64,000 nucleotides of DNA from contig NZ_JAMFKN010000002.1 of assembly GCF_023487995.1 (NCBI RefSeq), forward strand, positions 1-64,000, in the 5' to 3' direction. Position 1 is the first letter of the stretch. Every line of letters begins with the position of its first letter. Positions 8,291 through 15,818 of this stretch are shown piece by piece. The notes below the pieces were generated by a model, which ran no database searches, was not told the DNA's origin, and saw only the letters and a program-made list of their open reading frames with translations. Position numbers and translations under genes: made by a program. The DNA is from Thermohalobaculum sediminis (lineage in GTDB: Bacteria; Pseudomonadota; Alphaproteobacteria; Rhodobacterales; Rhodobacteraceae).

Positions 8291-8985
8291 CAGAGCGAGC
8301 TCCCCGGGACGCCGCGCAATGCCCAGCGCTCGAGCCGCACCTGCCCCCACATCGAGACGAGCGTGAGCGCCAGATAGAGCAGGCAGGCCATGAAGAAGAA
8401 GGTGAACGGCAGCCGGGTCGAGCGCGCGGCGACGTCGGCGCTTCGCATGAGCTCGGGGAGTTGAATGACCGAAATCAGCGCGGTGGCCTTCAGAAGCACC
8501 ATCCAGACATTGCCCAGCCCTGGAAGGGCGTAGCGCATCATTTGTGGGAGGATCACGCATCGGAATGCCTGTGCCGCAGAGAGGCCCAGCGCCCGCGCAG
8601 CCTCTCCCTGATCCGAGGGGACGGCCAGGTAGGCGGCGCGATACACCTCGCAGGCGAAGGCCGCGTAGATGAGGGATAGCGTCCCGATCCCCGCGATGAA
8701 GGGGTCGATCCGAAGGGAAACATCATGACCGAGGCCCGCCAGCATGTCCTGCGCGAGCGTAGGCAGGCCGTAATAGATGAGCAGCAGAAGGACGAGTTCC
8801 GGGACACCCCGCGCGACGGTCGTGTACGCCTCGATCAATGCACGTCCCGCTCGAGGTGCGAAGATCTTGCCCACCGCCGCAGCGAGCCCGACCGCGAGCG
8901 CTCCGATCATCGAGGCGGTCGCCACGCCGAGCGTCATCACCATGCCGTCCAGCAGCAACCAGCCATAGCCCTTGAGATCAGGCAC
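8290..8985 (-). CDS. Polar amino acid ABC transporter permease (HisQ-like)
   Basis: The second channel subunit, 231 residues from GTG 8985. The N-terminus (VPDLKGYGWLLLDGMVMTL) aligns in position with HisQ proteins, and AGAGGA lies just upstream; GTGs at 9003 and 9030 would only lengthen the N-terminus. The EAA loop reads GEAARALGLSAAQAFRCVILP. It is the first gene of a two-gene minus-strand operon. Upstream sequence soon becomes IS6 debris (9141-9285), so an ATPase gene may have been lost there. Confidence 0.87.
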   Translation of the reverse strand: MPDLKGYGWLLLDGMVMTLGVATASMIGALAVGLAAAVGKIFAPRAGRALIEAYTTVARGVPELVLLLLIYYGLPTLAQDMLAGLGHDVSLRIDPFIAGIGTLSLIYAAFACEVYRAAYLAVPSDQGEAARALGLSAAQAFRCVILPQMMRYALPGLGNVWMVLLKATALISVIQLPELMRSADVAARSTRLPFTFFFMACLLYLALTLVSMWGQVRLERWALRGVPGSSL

Positions 8986-9140
8986 GGTTTCCTCTTCGCT
9001 CACCGCCTTGCACCCGAGTTCGTGCCGCACTTTACTCGGGAGCTCAAGCTGGACTGAGGGCGATGTCAGAAAGATCAGCCTTGAGCCGATCGGAGTGCTT
9101 TCCTAGCGCCCGGAGATGAGCAGATCTAATCTTTTCAATG

Positions 9141-9285
9141 GCTTCCAAAGCAGCCCCGAGACCATCCGCCTGGCGGTGATGCTGTGTGCGGGTCCCGCTG
9201 TCGCCCCGTAACGTCGAGGACCCGCTCCACGAGCGCGGCATCCACGTCAGCCATGAGACAGTTCAGTCCTAGTGGCATCGCTTCT
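9141..9285 (+). mobile_element. Degenerate IS6-family fragment
   Basis: Recognisable IS6 transposase DNA (ETIRLAVML-like, then SRNVEDPLHERGIHVSHE) but broken by frameshifts and a stop at TCCTAGTGG. It corresponds to the N-terminal third of the transposase. It is the most decayed IS6 piece in the window. Confidence 0.65.
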
Positions 9286-9333
9286 CGGGTTGGCGGTCGC
9301 GCGTTGATCTGCCGCTTGGCGTGGCAGGGCAGT

Positions 9334-9355
9334 ATGGGGTATCATGATACCCCAT
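9334..9355. promoter_or_regulatory. Perfect 22-bp palindrome, operator-like
   Basis: ATGGGGTATCA is followed directly by its exact reverse complement TGATACCCCAT, with no spacer. This is the form of a homodimeric repressor operator. No intact gene follows it: downstream is an IS3 fragment and upstream an IS6 fragment. It may be a relic of a lost regulated gene or part of an element end. Confidence 0.45.
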
Positions 9356-9510
9356 CTTAAGATCGATAATGGGTGACCTGGAATTCATGACGAGCGGCAA
9401 CAACGGTGTCACAATGGCCGGCATTGATGCGCACGGCCGCTTCACGAGGGGGAGCCCCGGCCCTTTTAAGACCTCAGCGTTCGCCCGATCCTTCGAGAGG
9501 ACACCGCCAC

Positions 9511-9825
9511 GTGGTCACGGATCTCTTCATCCTGAAGGGCGTTCCCGCATACATCCACTCGGATAACGGGCCCGTGTTCGTCGCCAAGGTCGTCAGGGAC
9601 TGGACCGCCGCCGTCGGCGCAACGACCGCCTTCATTGAACCCGGCTCGCCTTGGGAGAACGGCTCCTACGAAAATTTCAATGGCCGACCCCGAGATGCGC
9701 CCCTGAACGGGGAGATCGTTAACTCACTGCGAGAGGCTCAGATCGTCATCGAGAGCCCGGCGTCATTGCAACGCCGCGAGGCTTCACAGCTCTCTTGGAT
9801 ACCGGCCGCCTGCACCCGAGGTTAG
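9511..9825 (+). mobile_element. IS3-family transposase (OrfB) C-terminal remnant
   Basis: The rve integrase core is recognisable: FILKGVPAYIHSDNGPVF (second catalytic Asp), VRDWTAAVGATTAFIEPGS, and SPWENGSYENFNG (catalytic Glu). The frame then runs off near 9755; the expected continuation RRHCNAARLHSSLGYRPPAP is found in another frame, showing a frameshift. The N-terminal half, including OrfA and the first catalytic Asp, is missing. Confidence 0.8.
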
Positions 9826-9925
9826 CGTCTCAAAAGACCCTAGGCCGGTCATGAACTGACAAATCGCTCGGACCAATCAGATGAAGCTGGCCACCGGCGC
9901 GATCGAGTGGGGAACACGCCGGCCT

Positions 9926-11710
9926 TCACTCCTCAACGAGCTTCGCCATCAGCTCCAGCAAACTCCGGCGCTCGGCTTCTCCCAGCCGCTCCGGGTCGAT
10001 CCGCGCGAGTTGCTCGCGCAGCGCTTCCAATGGCCCCGCCGCCCCCTTGTCGCCCCCTCCGCTGCGGTCGAAGGAGACCTCGTAGGTCTCGACCGGCCCG
10101 GTAATTCCCTTTAGCTGCAGCGATCCGCGTGGCACGAAGTTAAACCGTTGGCCCGCCAGCGCGAACGTATTCGCCGAAACGAGGATGCCGCCAGGCGGGC
10201 AAGCCGCCTGCAGCCGGGCGGCAAGATTCACCGGACTGCCGATGATCGTGTAGTCCATTCGCTCGAAGCTGCCGAAATTACCGACCGTGCAATAGCCGCT
10301 GTTGATGCCAATCCGGATCTCCAGCGGGTCATGCTGGCCGTGCCGCGTGAACGCGCCGCCCATCGTCGCCATGCGCCGCTGCATCTCAACCGCCATCTCG
10401 ATACAGCGGGCCGCATCGCGCTCCTGCCCCTCAGTCTCCGGCTCGCCAAAGAAGGCCAGGATCGCATCGCCGATGAACTTGTCGATGGTCGCACCATGCG
10501 CTCGGGCTATCTCGGTCATCGCCGAAAAATAATTGTTAAGGATCTCCGACAGCCCCTCGGGCTCGAGTCGCTCGGTCTGCACCGTGAAGTCACGGATATC
10601 AGAAAAGAATACCGTCAGGTACTTGCGACGCGACTCGATGCCACCACCGATTTCGCCGCGGAAAATCGACTGATAGAGTTGTTGAGGGATGTAGCGAGAA
10701 ATTCGCGCCGAGATGTCCTCGATGTAGCGCTTCTGCTCGGCAAGCTGCCGGTTTGCATCCTCCAGCTTCCGCGTCCGTTCCTCGATCCGCATCTCCAGAT
10801 TGCGATTGAGGATCGAGATCCCCTGAAGGTAATCGTTGGTCGCCCAGATCCCGGTGTCTCCGTCCTTGTCACTGGCCGAGACCTTTTTCGTGGTGTCATC
10901 GGGAACGATGATGCCGTGGCTGATCAGGGGATGGAAGGCATCGGCGATTTGTCCGTGATATTCGCGTGCATGAGCCAGGCAGTAGATGTAGCTCGCCGCG
11001 GCGTGATCGGGTGGCATCAACCCATCATAGCCGGGATTGTCCACATAGTCCCGGACATACTCCTCGAGCGTCATGCCGTAGTATTTTTCGAAATGCGCGC
11101 GGTCCTCGGTCCAGAGCAGTGTGTCCATAACGCCCGGCGCGAAGCCGAAGACACTCACGCCCGCCGCCGCCGTCGCCTCGCCGGCAAGCGAGAGCACCAT
11201 CGAGCGCTGGCCGACCATAGAGAAAGAAAAGGGCGCGTCATTGGACAGTCCCTCGGCGCCGACGGTGTTGGCAATCACACCCTGGCCGGCGGTGCGCATG
11301 CCAGGTAGGAATTTTGAGATCAGGAATGCCGAGGCCCTTACTGTCGTTCGGTAAAGGTCGTCCCATAGTTCCATTGGCGTTTCGGCAAGCGGTAGACCCG
11401 CCATCCTTGCAGCGTTGTTCACCAGGATGTCGACGCGCCCCCGGCTTGCCAGGACCGTCCGTTGAAAAGCCTCGAGTGCCGCCTCGTCCCGCAGGTCGAG
11501 AAGCCGGAACTCGGCCCTTCCCTGCTGTGCGGCGATCTCGTCCGCGACGCGCTGCCCCTCGGGCCGGTTGTCGACCAAGATCGTGTCGGCACCCAGCCAG
11601 GCGAGCCCACGCGCCACCTGCTCGCCCAGCCCGCGCGCCGCGCCGGTGACGACCGCGACTCGCCCGTCGAAGGTTCCACGGTCAATGCTGAGGCGGCGGA
11701 GGAGATCCAT
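9926..11710 (-). CDS. SDR-domain / class III adenylyl cyclase fusion protein
   Basis: A 594-residue soluble fusion. Residues 16-270 form an SDR Rossmann domain: TGAARGLG (22-29) binds the dinucleotide and VNNAAR marks strand 4. The catalytic Tyr-X3-Lys is absent; the aligned stretch reads SFSMVGQRS, so the domain probably senses NAD(P)(H) or is structural. A helical linker (about 305-350, EMRIEERTRKLEDANRQLAE) leads into SRYIPQQLYQSIF and a class III cyclase domain (365-540). There, FFSDIRDFT supplies both metal Asp residues, IDKFIGD the adenine-specifying Lys, and MDYTIIGSPVNLAARLQ the partner Asp, Asn and Arg. It should make cAMP. An IS6 element begins 100 bp upstream of the chosen ATG. Confidence 0.88.
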   Translation of the reverse strand: MDLLRRLSIDRGTFDGRVAVVTGAARGLGEQVARGLAWLGADTILVDNRPEGQRVADEIAAQQGRAEFRLLDLRDEAALEAFQRTVLASRGRVDILVNNAARMAGLPLAETPMELWDDLYRTTVRASAFLISKFLPGMRTAGQGVIANTVGAEGLSNDAPFSFSMVGQRSMVLSLAGEATAAAGVSVFGFAPGVMDTLLWTEDRAHFEKYYGMTLEEYVRDYVDNPGYDGLMPPDHAAASYIYCLAHAREYHGQIADAFHPLISHGIIVPDDTTKKVSASDKDGDTGIWATNDYLQGISILNRNLEMRIEERTRKLEDANRQLAEQKRYIEDISARISRYIPQQLYQSIFRGEIGGGIESRRKYLTVFFSDIRDFTVQTERLEPEGLSEILNNYFSAMTEIARAHGATIDKFIGDAILAFFGEPETEGQERDAARCIEMAVEMQRRMATMGGAFTRHGQHDPLEIRIGINSGYCTVGNFGSFERMDYTIIGSPVNLAARLQAACPPGGILVSANTFALAGQRFNFVPRGSLQLKGITGPVETYEVSFDRSGGGDKGAAGPLEALREQLARIDPERLGEAERRSLLELMAKLVEE

Positions 11711-11811
11711 GGCCCGGTCCGAGTTTCCGCCAAGCCGACTTTGTACCGCTTGACTAGGTTCACTCGCCCCAACGTTAGCTTGGCGCATCGCGGCAGGAGA
11801 GGCAATTTGAA

Positions 11812-12625
11812 GGTTCTGTCAGAGCAACCCTTCTTGAGGTGCCTAAGCAACCTCCCTACCCTCTCGGGATCACGAAGCCGAACCCCTTCCGCTTTTTCAA
11901 GACGTCGCCCGAGATCATCCGCCTGGCGGTGGTGTTCGATATCCGCTTCCCGCTTTCGCTCCGGAACGTCGAGGACCTGCTTCACGAGCGCGGCATCGAC
12001 GTCAGCCACGAGACGATCCGGTTCTGGTGGCATCGGTTCGGTCCGATGTTCGCGGCGGAGATCCGGACGCGAAGGATCGAGGCCATGCGGTCGAGCCGCT
12101 GGCGATGGCATCTCGATGAGATGTTCCTGAAGATCAACGGCGAGACGCGCTACCTGCGGCGGGCCGTGGATCATGAGGGCGAAGTCCTGGAGAGCTTCGT
12201 CACCAAGTCACGCGACAAGAGCGCCGCGCTGAAATCCTCCGTAAAGCAATGCATAAGCACGGTCAGCCCAAAGCGATCGTGACCGACCGGCTCCGATCGT
12301 ACGGAGCAACCATGAACTAGAGCGGCGCCGAGGCTCGGCAGGAAACCGGTCGCTGGGCGAACGACAAGATAGAGAACTCACACCTCCCTCTCCGACGACG
12401 CGAGCGCGCGATGCTCAGGTTCCAGCGCATGCCAAGTCTGCAGAAGTTCGCCGCTGTCCACGCCTCCGTCTCGAACCACTTCAACCGGGAACGCAGCCTC
12501 TCCAGCAGGGACATCTTCAAGCTGTACCGCGCCGCCGCTCTCGCTGAGTGGCGCCAGTTCGGCGCAGCCTGAAGGCCAGCGTTGACTGCCAACCTGAAAC
12601 TGGTTCGCATTGGCCTGACACCACC
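11812..12625 (+). mobile_element. IS6-family insertion sequence, nearly complete but inactive
   Basis: About 814 bp, the usual size for the family. The ends GGTTCTGTCAG (left) and, read inward from the right, GGTGGTGTCAG form imperfect terminal inverted repeats. Flanking octamers differ, so no target duplication is seen. Its transposase is broken (see 11839-12572). It lies immediately upstream of the SDR-cyclase gene and may have displaced that gene's promoter. Confidence 0.8.
11839..12572 (+). pseudogene. IS6-family transposase, disrupted
   Basis: Homology runs the full length of an IS6 DDE transposase: KPNPFRFFKTSPEIIRLAV, then LLHERGIDVSHETIRFWW, WRWHLDEMFLKINGE (first Asp), IVTDRLRSYGA (second Asp), and EWRQFGAA at the end. 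Three lesions are visible. The expected ATG is ATC (11869-11871), leaving only a GTG at 11839. The frame shifts near 12230. A TAG at 12318-12320 interrupts the shifted frame. The product cannot be functional. Confidence 0.85.
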
Positions 12626-12717
12626 GCCACGCCTAACAAACATATGATATAAAATAGAAAATCCTGATCTGCTCATCGCGCCCGTTGTCCTCCGTGGAGC
12701 ACGCGAAGGGCGAGGAG

Positions 12718-13201
12718 ATGAGGCAACTGGAGCAGCTTCGAGGGCCCGGCACGACGTGGGTTTTCCGGCTCAGGACACCGGCTGCGTTGATCGGGACGAC
12801 GAAACCACTGACCGGCGTGGCTTTCGGCAAGGAAATCGAGCTCGGCCTCAAGACCCGCCGCCTCCCAGAGGCGCGCGTCCAGCGGAACAACCTGCTCGGG
12901 AAGATCAGGGGGACTCAAGGCGACTCGGTCGTCAGGCGCCCGCGAAGGAAACGAAGGTGCTGCAGCGTCGGCTGATGCGATGGCGAAGGATTGGGAGGCG
13001 CGCGAGGGGCGTCCGAGCGAGATCGACATCCGCTCCTTCGTTCACGATGAGATCGAATGGGCGCGCGCCCTTGTCCGCGCCGGATCGGCTCATCCATGCC
13101 TATGCGCGGCTTCGCGTCATCGAGGAGCCGCTGACGCCCGTCTGGCGGCGGCGCATCGCCTTCGCCCTCCTGTTCGCCGCTACGATGGACGGGCGGGCGT
13201 A
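12718..13201 (+). pseudogene. Integrase/tyrosine recombinase N-terminal remnant (DUF6538-like)
   Basis: Starting at ATG 12718, the frame reads MRQLEQLRGPGTTWVFRLRTP and FGKEIELGLKTRRLPEARV. This is the N-terminal region seen in phage-type integrases of Alphaproteobacteria. The frame breaks near 12945; continuation pieces (FVHDEIEWARA; LIHAYARLRVIEEPLTP) appear in two other frames. The catalytic recombinase domain is absent. It supports a mobile-element origin for this end of the window. Confidence 0.55.
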
Positions 13202-13235
13202 GCGTCCGTCGCACTAGCGCAGCAACCTGCCAATA

Positions 13236-14111
13236 TCACTCCGCCCCGACGACGCGCGCCAGCTTGCCGAGCGTCTGCAGCCCCAGCTCGACGGCGCCGA
13301 ACCCCTTGGCCTCCCGGAACTCTGCCGCCGTGCTAAAGACCATGCCCAGCGTCACCGTCGTCGCCCCGTCCCGCTCCTCGAACGCGGCCCAGGCGTCGGC
13401 GTGCTTCGGGCCGTTCTCGCCCCACAGGAGCGTGTAGCCGATCCGCTCCTCGGGCCGCATCTCGCCATAGAGATGGTGGTTCGGGAACACCGTGCCGTCC
13501 GGCGCGATCATGTCGAAGACCCATTCCCCGCCGGTCCGCAGGTCGATCCGCTTCGTCCGGCAGGTGAAGCCGTCCGGCCCCCACCAGCGCGGCAGCGTCT
13601 CGGGGTTGGTCCAGGCGCCCCAGACCACAGCCCGCGGCGCGCGGATCACCCGCTCCAGCACCATGGTCCGCTCGCTGAGGCCCGCAAGATTGTCCAGCCC
13701 CGCGCCGAAGCCCTGCCGATAGCCGGCCGCCATGTCCTCGGCCAGCGACGAGAGCTGCACTGTTACCGCGAGCCGGCTGTCGTCGCCCGCGCCTTCCAGA
13801 TCTGCCGTCACCAGCGCCGCCGATCGCGTCACGCCCTCGGACGAGATCACCTCGTAGTTCACGCTGCGCCGGCCCGGCTGCAACGCCAGCCAGCCGGCCT
13901 CGCAGCGGATGTCCGACTGGCCCTCGACCTTGCAGAGCGAGACCTCGCGCCCGCCGACCCTGGTATCGGCCTCGAGGAACTCGACCGTGACCGAGGGTAC
14001 GGGGGCGGCCCAGAGCGCCCGCGCGGTCGGGGCCGTCCAGGCCTGCCACAGCACCGATACCGGCGCAGCCACCGCCCGCTCGAACGTCAGCGTCGCAAAT
14101 CGGTCGCTCAT
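13236..14111 (-). CDS. Tandem SRPBCC (AHSA1-type) domain protein
   Basis: A 291-residue protein made of two START-like/AHSA1 domains. The first covers about residues 1-140 (FERAVAAPVSVLWQAWTAP), the second about 145-290 (LERVIRAPRAVVWGAWTNPE, RWWGPDGFTC, GGEWVFDMIAPDG). Such domains enclose a hydrophobic cavity and bind ligands or assist folding; no catalytic residue can be named. Its ATG overlaps the stop of the preceding SRPBCC gene (ATGA), and it is the last gene of the arsR-SRPBCC-SRPBCC operon. A duplication within the operon is a reasonable explanation for three related domains in a row. Confidence 0.85.
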   Translation of the reverse strand: MSDRFATLTFERAVAAPVSVLWQAWTAPTARALWAAPVPSVTVEFLEADTRVGGREVSLCKVEGQSDIRCEAGWLALQPGRRSVNYEVISSEGVTRSAALVTADLEGAGDDSRLAVTVQLSSLAEDMAAGYRQGFGAGLDNLAGLSERTMVLERVIRAPRAVVWGAWTNPETLPRWWGPDGFTCRTKRIDLRTGGEWVFDMIAPDGTVFPNHHLYGEMRPEERIGYTLLWGENGPKHADAWAAFEERDGATTVTLGMVFSTAAEFREAKGFGAVELGLQTLGKLARVVGAE

Positions 14112-14584
14112 CGCATCAGGCCCTTCGCATAGGCCTCGAGCTGGGTTGCCACCGTGCCCCAGCCGTCGAAGAAGCCCATCTCCTCGTGCGTCTTGCGGGA
14201 TTCGGGATTTCGGTGGCGCGCGATCGCCGTGTAGGTCGTGCCGCCCCCGAGGGCATCCCCCAGCAGCAGGATCGCGGTCATGAACGGCTCCGGCGCCGGC
14301 TTCCAGCCTTCGGTGTAGGCGTCGGTGAAGACGAGCTTCGCGCCCGGCACCACGTCCAGGTAGACACCCTTGTTGTCCATCACGTTGCCGTCCACCTCGA
14401 AGGTCGTGTTGAAGCGCCCGCCGACCCTCAGGTCGATGTCCACGGCCGTCACCTTGTGCGGTGCGGGGACGAAGAAATGCGGGATGTGCTCGGGCCGCGT
14501 CCAGCATTCCCAGATCAGCTGTCGCGGCGCGGCAAGCGTGCGGGTGAAGCTCAGATCCGTGTTCGGGTCCAGGTCGGGCGTCAT
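14108..14584 (-). CDS. SRPBCC (AHSA1-type) domain protein
   Basis: A single-domain, 158-residue START-like protein: FTRTLAAPRQLIWECWTRPE at the N-terminus, LRVGGRFNTTFEVDG in the central sheet, and EMGFFDGWGTVATQLEAYA as the C-terminal helix. The family binds small hydrophobic ligands; its substrate is unknown. It is coupled on both sides: its ATG overlaps the arsR-type stop (14582-14584) and its stop overlaps the next ATG. This arrangement, an ArsR-like repressor followed by SRPBCC proteins, is common, and the proteins are presumably co-regulated by the repressor. Confidence 0.87.
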   Translation of the reverse strand: MTPDLDPNTDLSFTRTLAAPRQLIWECWTRPEHIPHFFVPAPHKVTAVDIDLRVGGRFNTTFEVDGNVMDNKGVYLDVVPGAKLVFTDAYTEGWKPAPEPFMTAILLLGDALGGGTTYTAIARHRNPESRKTHEEMGFFDGWGTVATQLEAYAKGLMR

Positions 14585-14922
14585 TGCGAGCGTTCCTTCA
14601 TCAGCTTGGTCACGTAGTCCTCCAGCCGGTCGAGCCGGGCCTCCCAAATCGCCCTCTGGTCATCGAGCCACGTTCGCACCGGGGTCAGCGCCTCGGGCAC
14701 GAGGGCGCAGGTGCGCACCCGCCCGTCCTTCGCCGTGGCGATCAGGCCGGCCTCCTCCAGCACCGACAGGTGCCGCATCACGGTCGGGAGCCGCAGGCCC
14801 GTGGGATCCGCCAGCTCGGTCACCCGCGCGGGGCCCTCGGCGAGGCGCGTCAGGATCGACCGCCGGGTCGGGTCCGAGAGCGCATGGAAGAGCAGCGAGA
14901 GATCGGGATCATGCTTAGCCAT
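14581..14922 (-). CDS. ArsR-family transcriptional regulator
   Basis: A 113-residue winged-helix protein: LLFHALSDPTRRSILTRLAEG, VTELADPTGLRLPTVMRHLSVLEEAGLI (recognition helix) and a beta-wing KDGRVRTCAL. It lacks the CxC metal site of metal-sensing ArsR members, so it belongs to the group paired with SRPBCC genes. It likely represses its own operon. A TATAGT -10 box ends about seven bases before the ATG, so the mRNA may be leaderless or nearly so. Confidence 0.9.
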   Translation of the reverse strand: MAKHDPDLSLLFHALSDPTRRSILTRLAEGPARVTELADPTGLRLPTVMRHLSVLEEAGLIATAKDGRVRTCALVPEALTPVRTWLDDQRAIWEARLDRLEDYVTKLMKERSQ

Positions 14923-14929
14923 GTCTCTA

Positions 14930-14956
14930 ACTATACTCGGGCCCGCCGGAAGGCAA
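14930..14956 (-). promoter_or_regulatory. Promoter of the arsR-SRPBCC operon
   Basis: On the minus strand, TTGCCT (14951-14956) and TATAGT (14930-14935) are separated by 15 bases. The -10 box lies only seven bases before ATG 14922, which implies a very short or absent 5' leader. Confidence 0.45.
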
Positions 14957-14976
14957 CCAGAAAGTTTGCAAGATGG

Positions 14977-15377
14977 CTAAGTGTTTCTCGCTGATCGAGC
15001 CCCGGGAAACGCGGATCCCTCTCCCACCCGACCCGAGGCGCCCTCGGGCCGCTGGCACTCCATCTCGGGGCTGCCATCACCCCGGCGCTCGCCCGCGGCG
15101 CCGCGACGCTCCACGCGCGCCTCACGAAGCGACGGCCTCTCGGTGATCTCGCCCCGCATGAGGAGGCAGCGGTCTTCGATCTGGCCGGCATGGATGTAAC
15201 GATCGCAGCCACAAAGGGCTGCGACGCGCCCATTATTTTGGCGGCGCTTCGCTCGAAATCCCGTCGCAGACGATCCCGGACGCCAGCAGTCTCGGCTCGG
15301 ATCGCATCTAAGAGGTCGCGAGGAACAGCGGGATCAAACAGGTCATCCGCGCCTCGTCGGTGCACGCCATCCGGCAT
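14977..15377 (-). pseudogene. Unidentified, probably frameshifted ORF
   Basis: From ATG 15377 a frame reads MPDGVHRRGADDLFDPAVP and on to KIMGASQPFVAAIVT. A neighbouring frame then carries IEDRCLLMRGEITERPSLRE to a stop at 14977. The two parts look like one protein broken by a frameshift near 15190. I do not recognise a family. It follows the aldehyde dehydrogenase fragment on the same strand. Confidence 0.25.
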
Positions 15378-15432
15378 CACGGGGTCGAGACGCAGATCGC
15401 CGTCAACGCACCGGCGCGCACGTCCGCCGCGA

Positions 15433-15681
15433 TCAGGCCAGGTCGTCCGGCAGGACCGCCGCGGGGAGGTTCTGATAGCTGACCGCGCGCAGGAAGCGCC
15501 GGATCGACAGGGTTCCGAAGCTGGTCGCGCCGAAATTGGCCAAGGCCGGATAGCGGCCGCCATGCACCATCGCATCGCAGACCTCGACGCCGGTGGGATA
15601 GCCGTTGGCCAGCACCCGGCCCGCCTTGCGCGCGAGGATCGGGAGGAGCCGGCGGGCGAGCCCGGCATCGTCCGCGTCCAT
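15433..15681 (-). pseudogene. C-terminal fragment of NADP-dependent ketoglutarate-semialdehyde-type aldehyde dehydrogenase
   Basis: About 82 residues matching the end of the 2,5-dioxovalerate (alpha-ketoglutarate semialdehyde) dehydrogenase group: AGRVLANGYPTGVEVCDAMV, HGGRYPALA, TSFGTLSIRRFLR and VSYQNLPAAVLPDDLA. The N-terminal NADP-binding domain and catalytic Cys are absent, and upstream sequence is unrelated. It is a truncated gene left at the edge of the accessory region. Confidence 0.65.
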
Positions 15682-15818
15682 CGCTGTCCGCTCCTGCCGG
15701 GCGACGGAGGTGCGCCCGAGGAAGATTCCAGCGATGCACTCCAGTTTGGCGGGCCCAGATCACGAACAAGAAACGGGCCGACGCCTGCCAAGGCGTGTCG
15801 TCGGCACGCGGACCGCGA

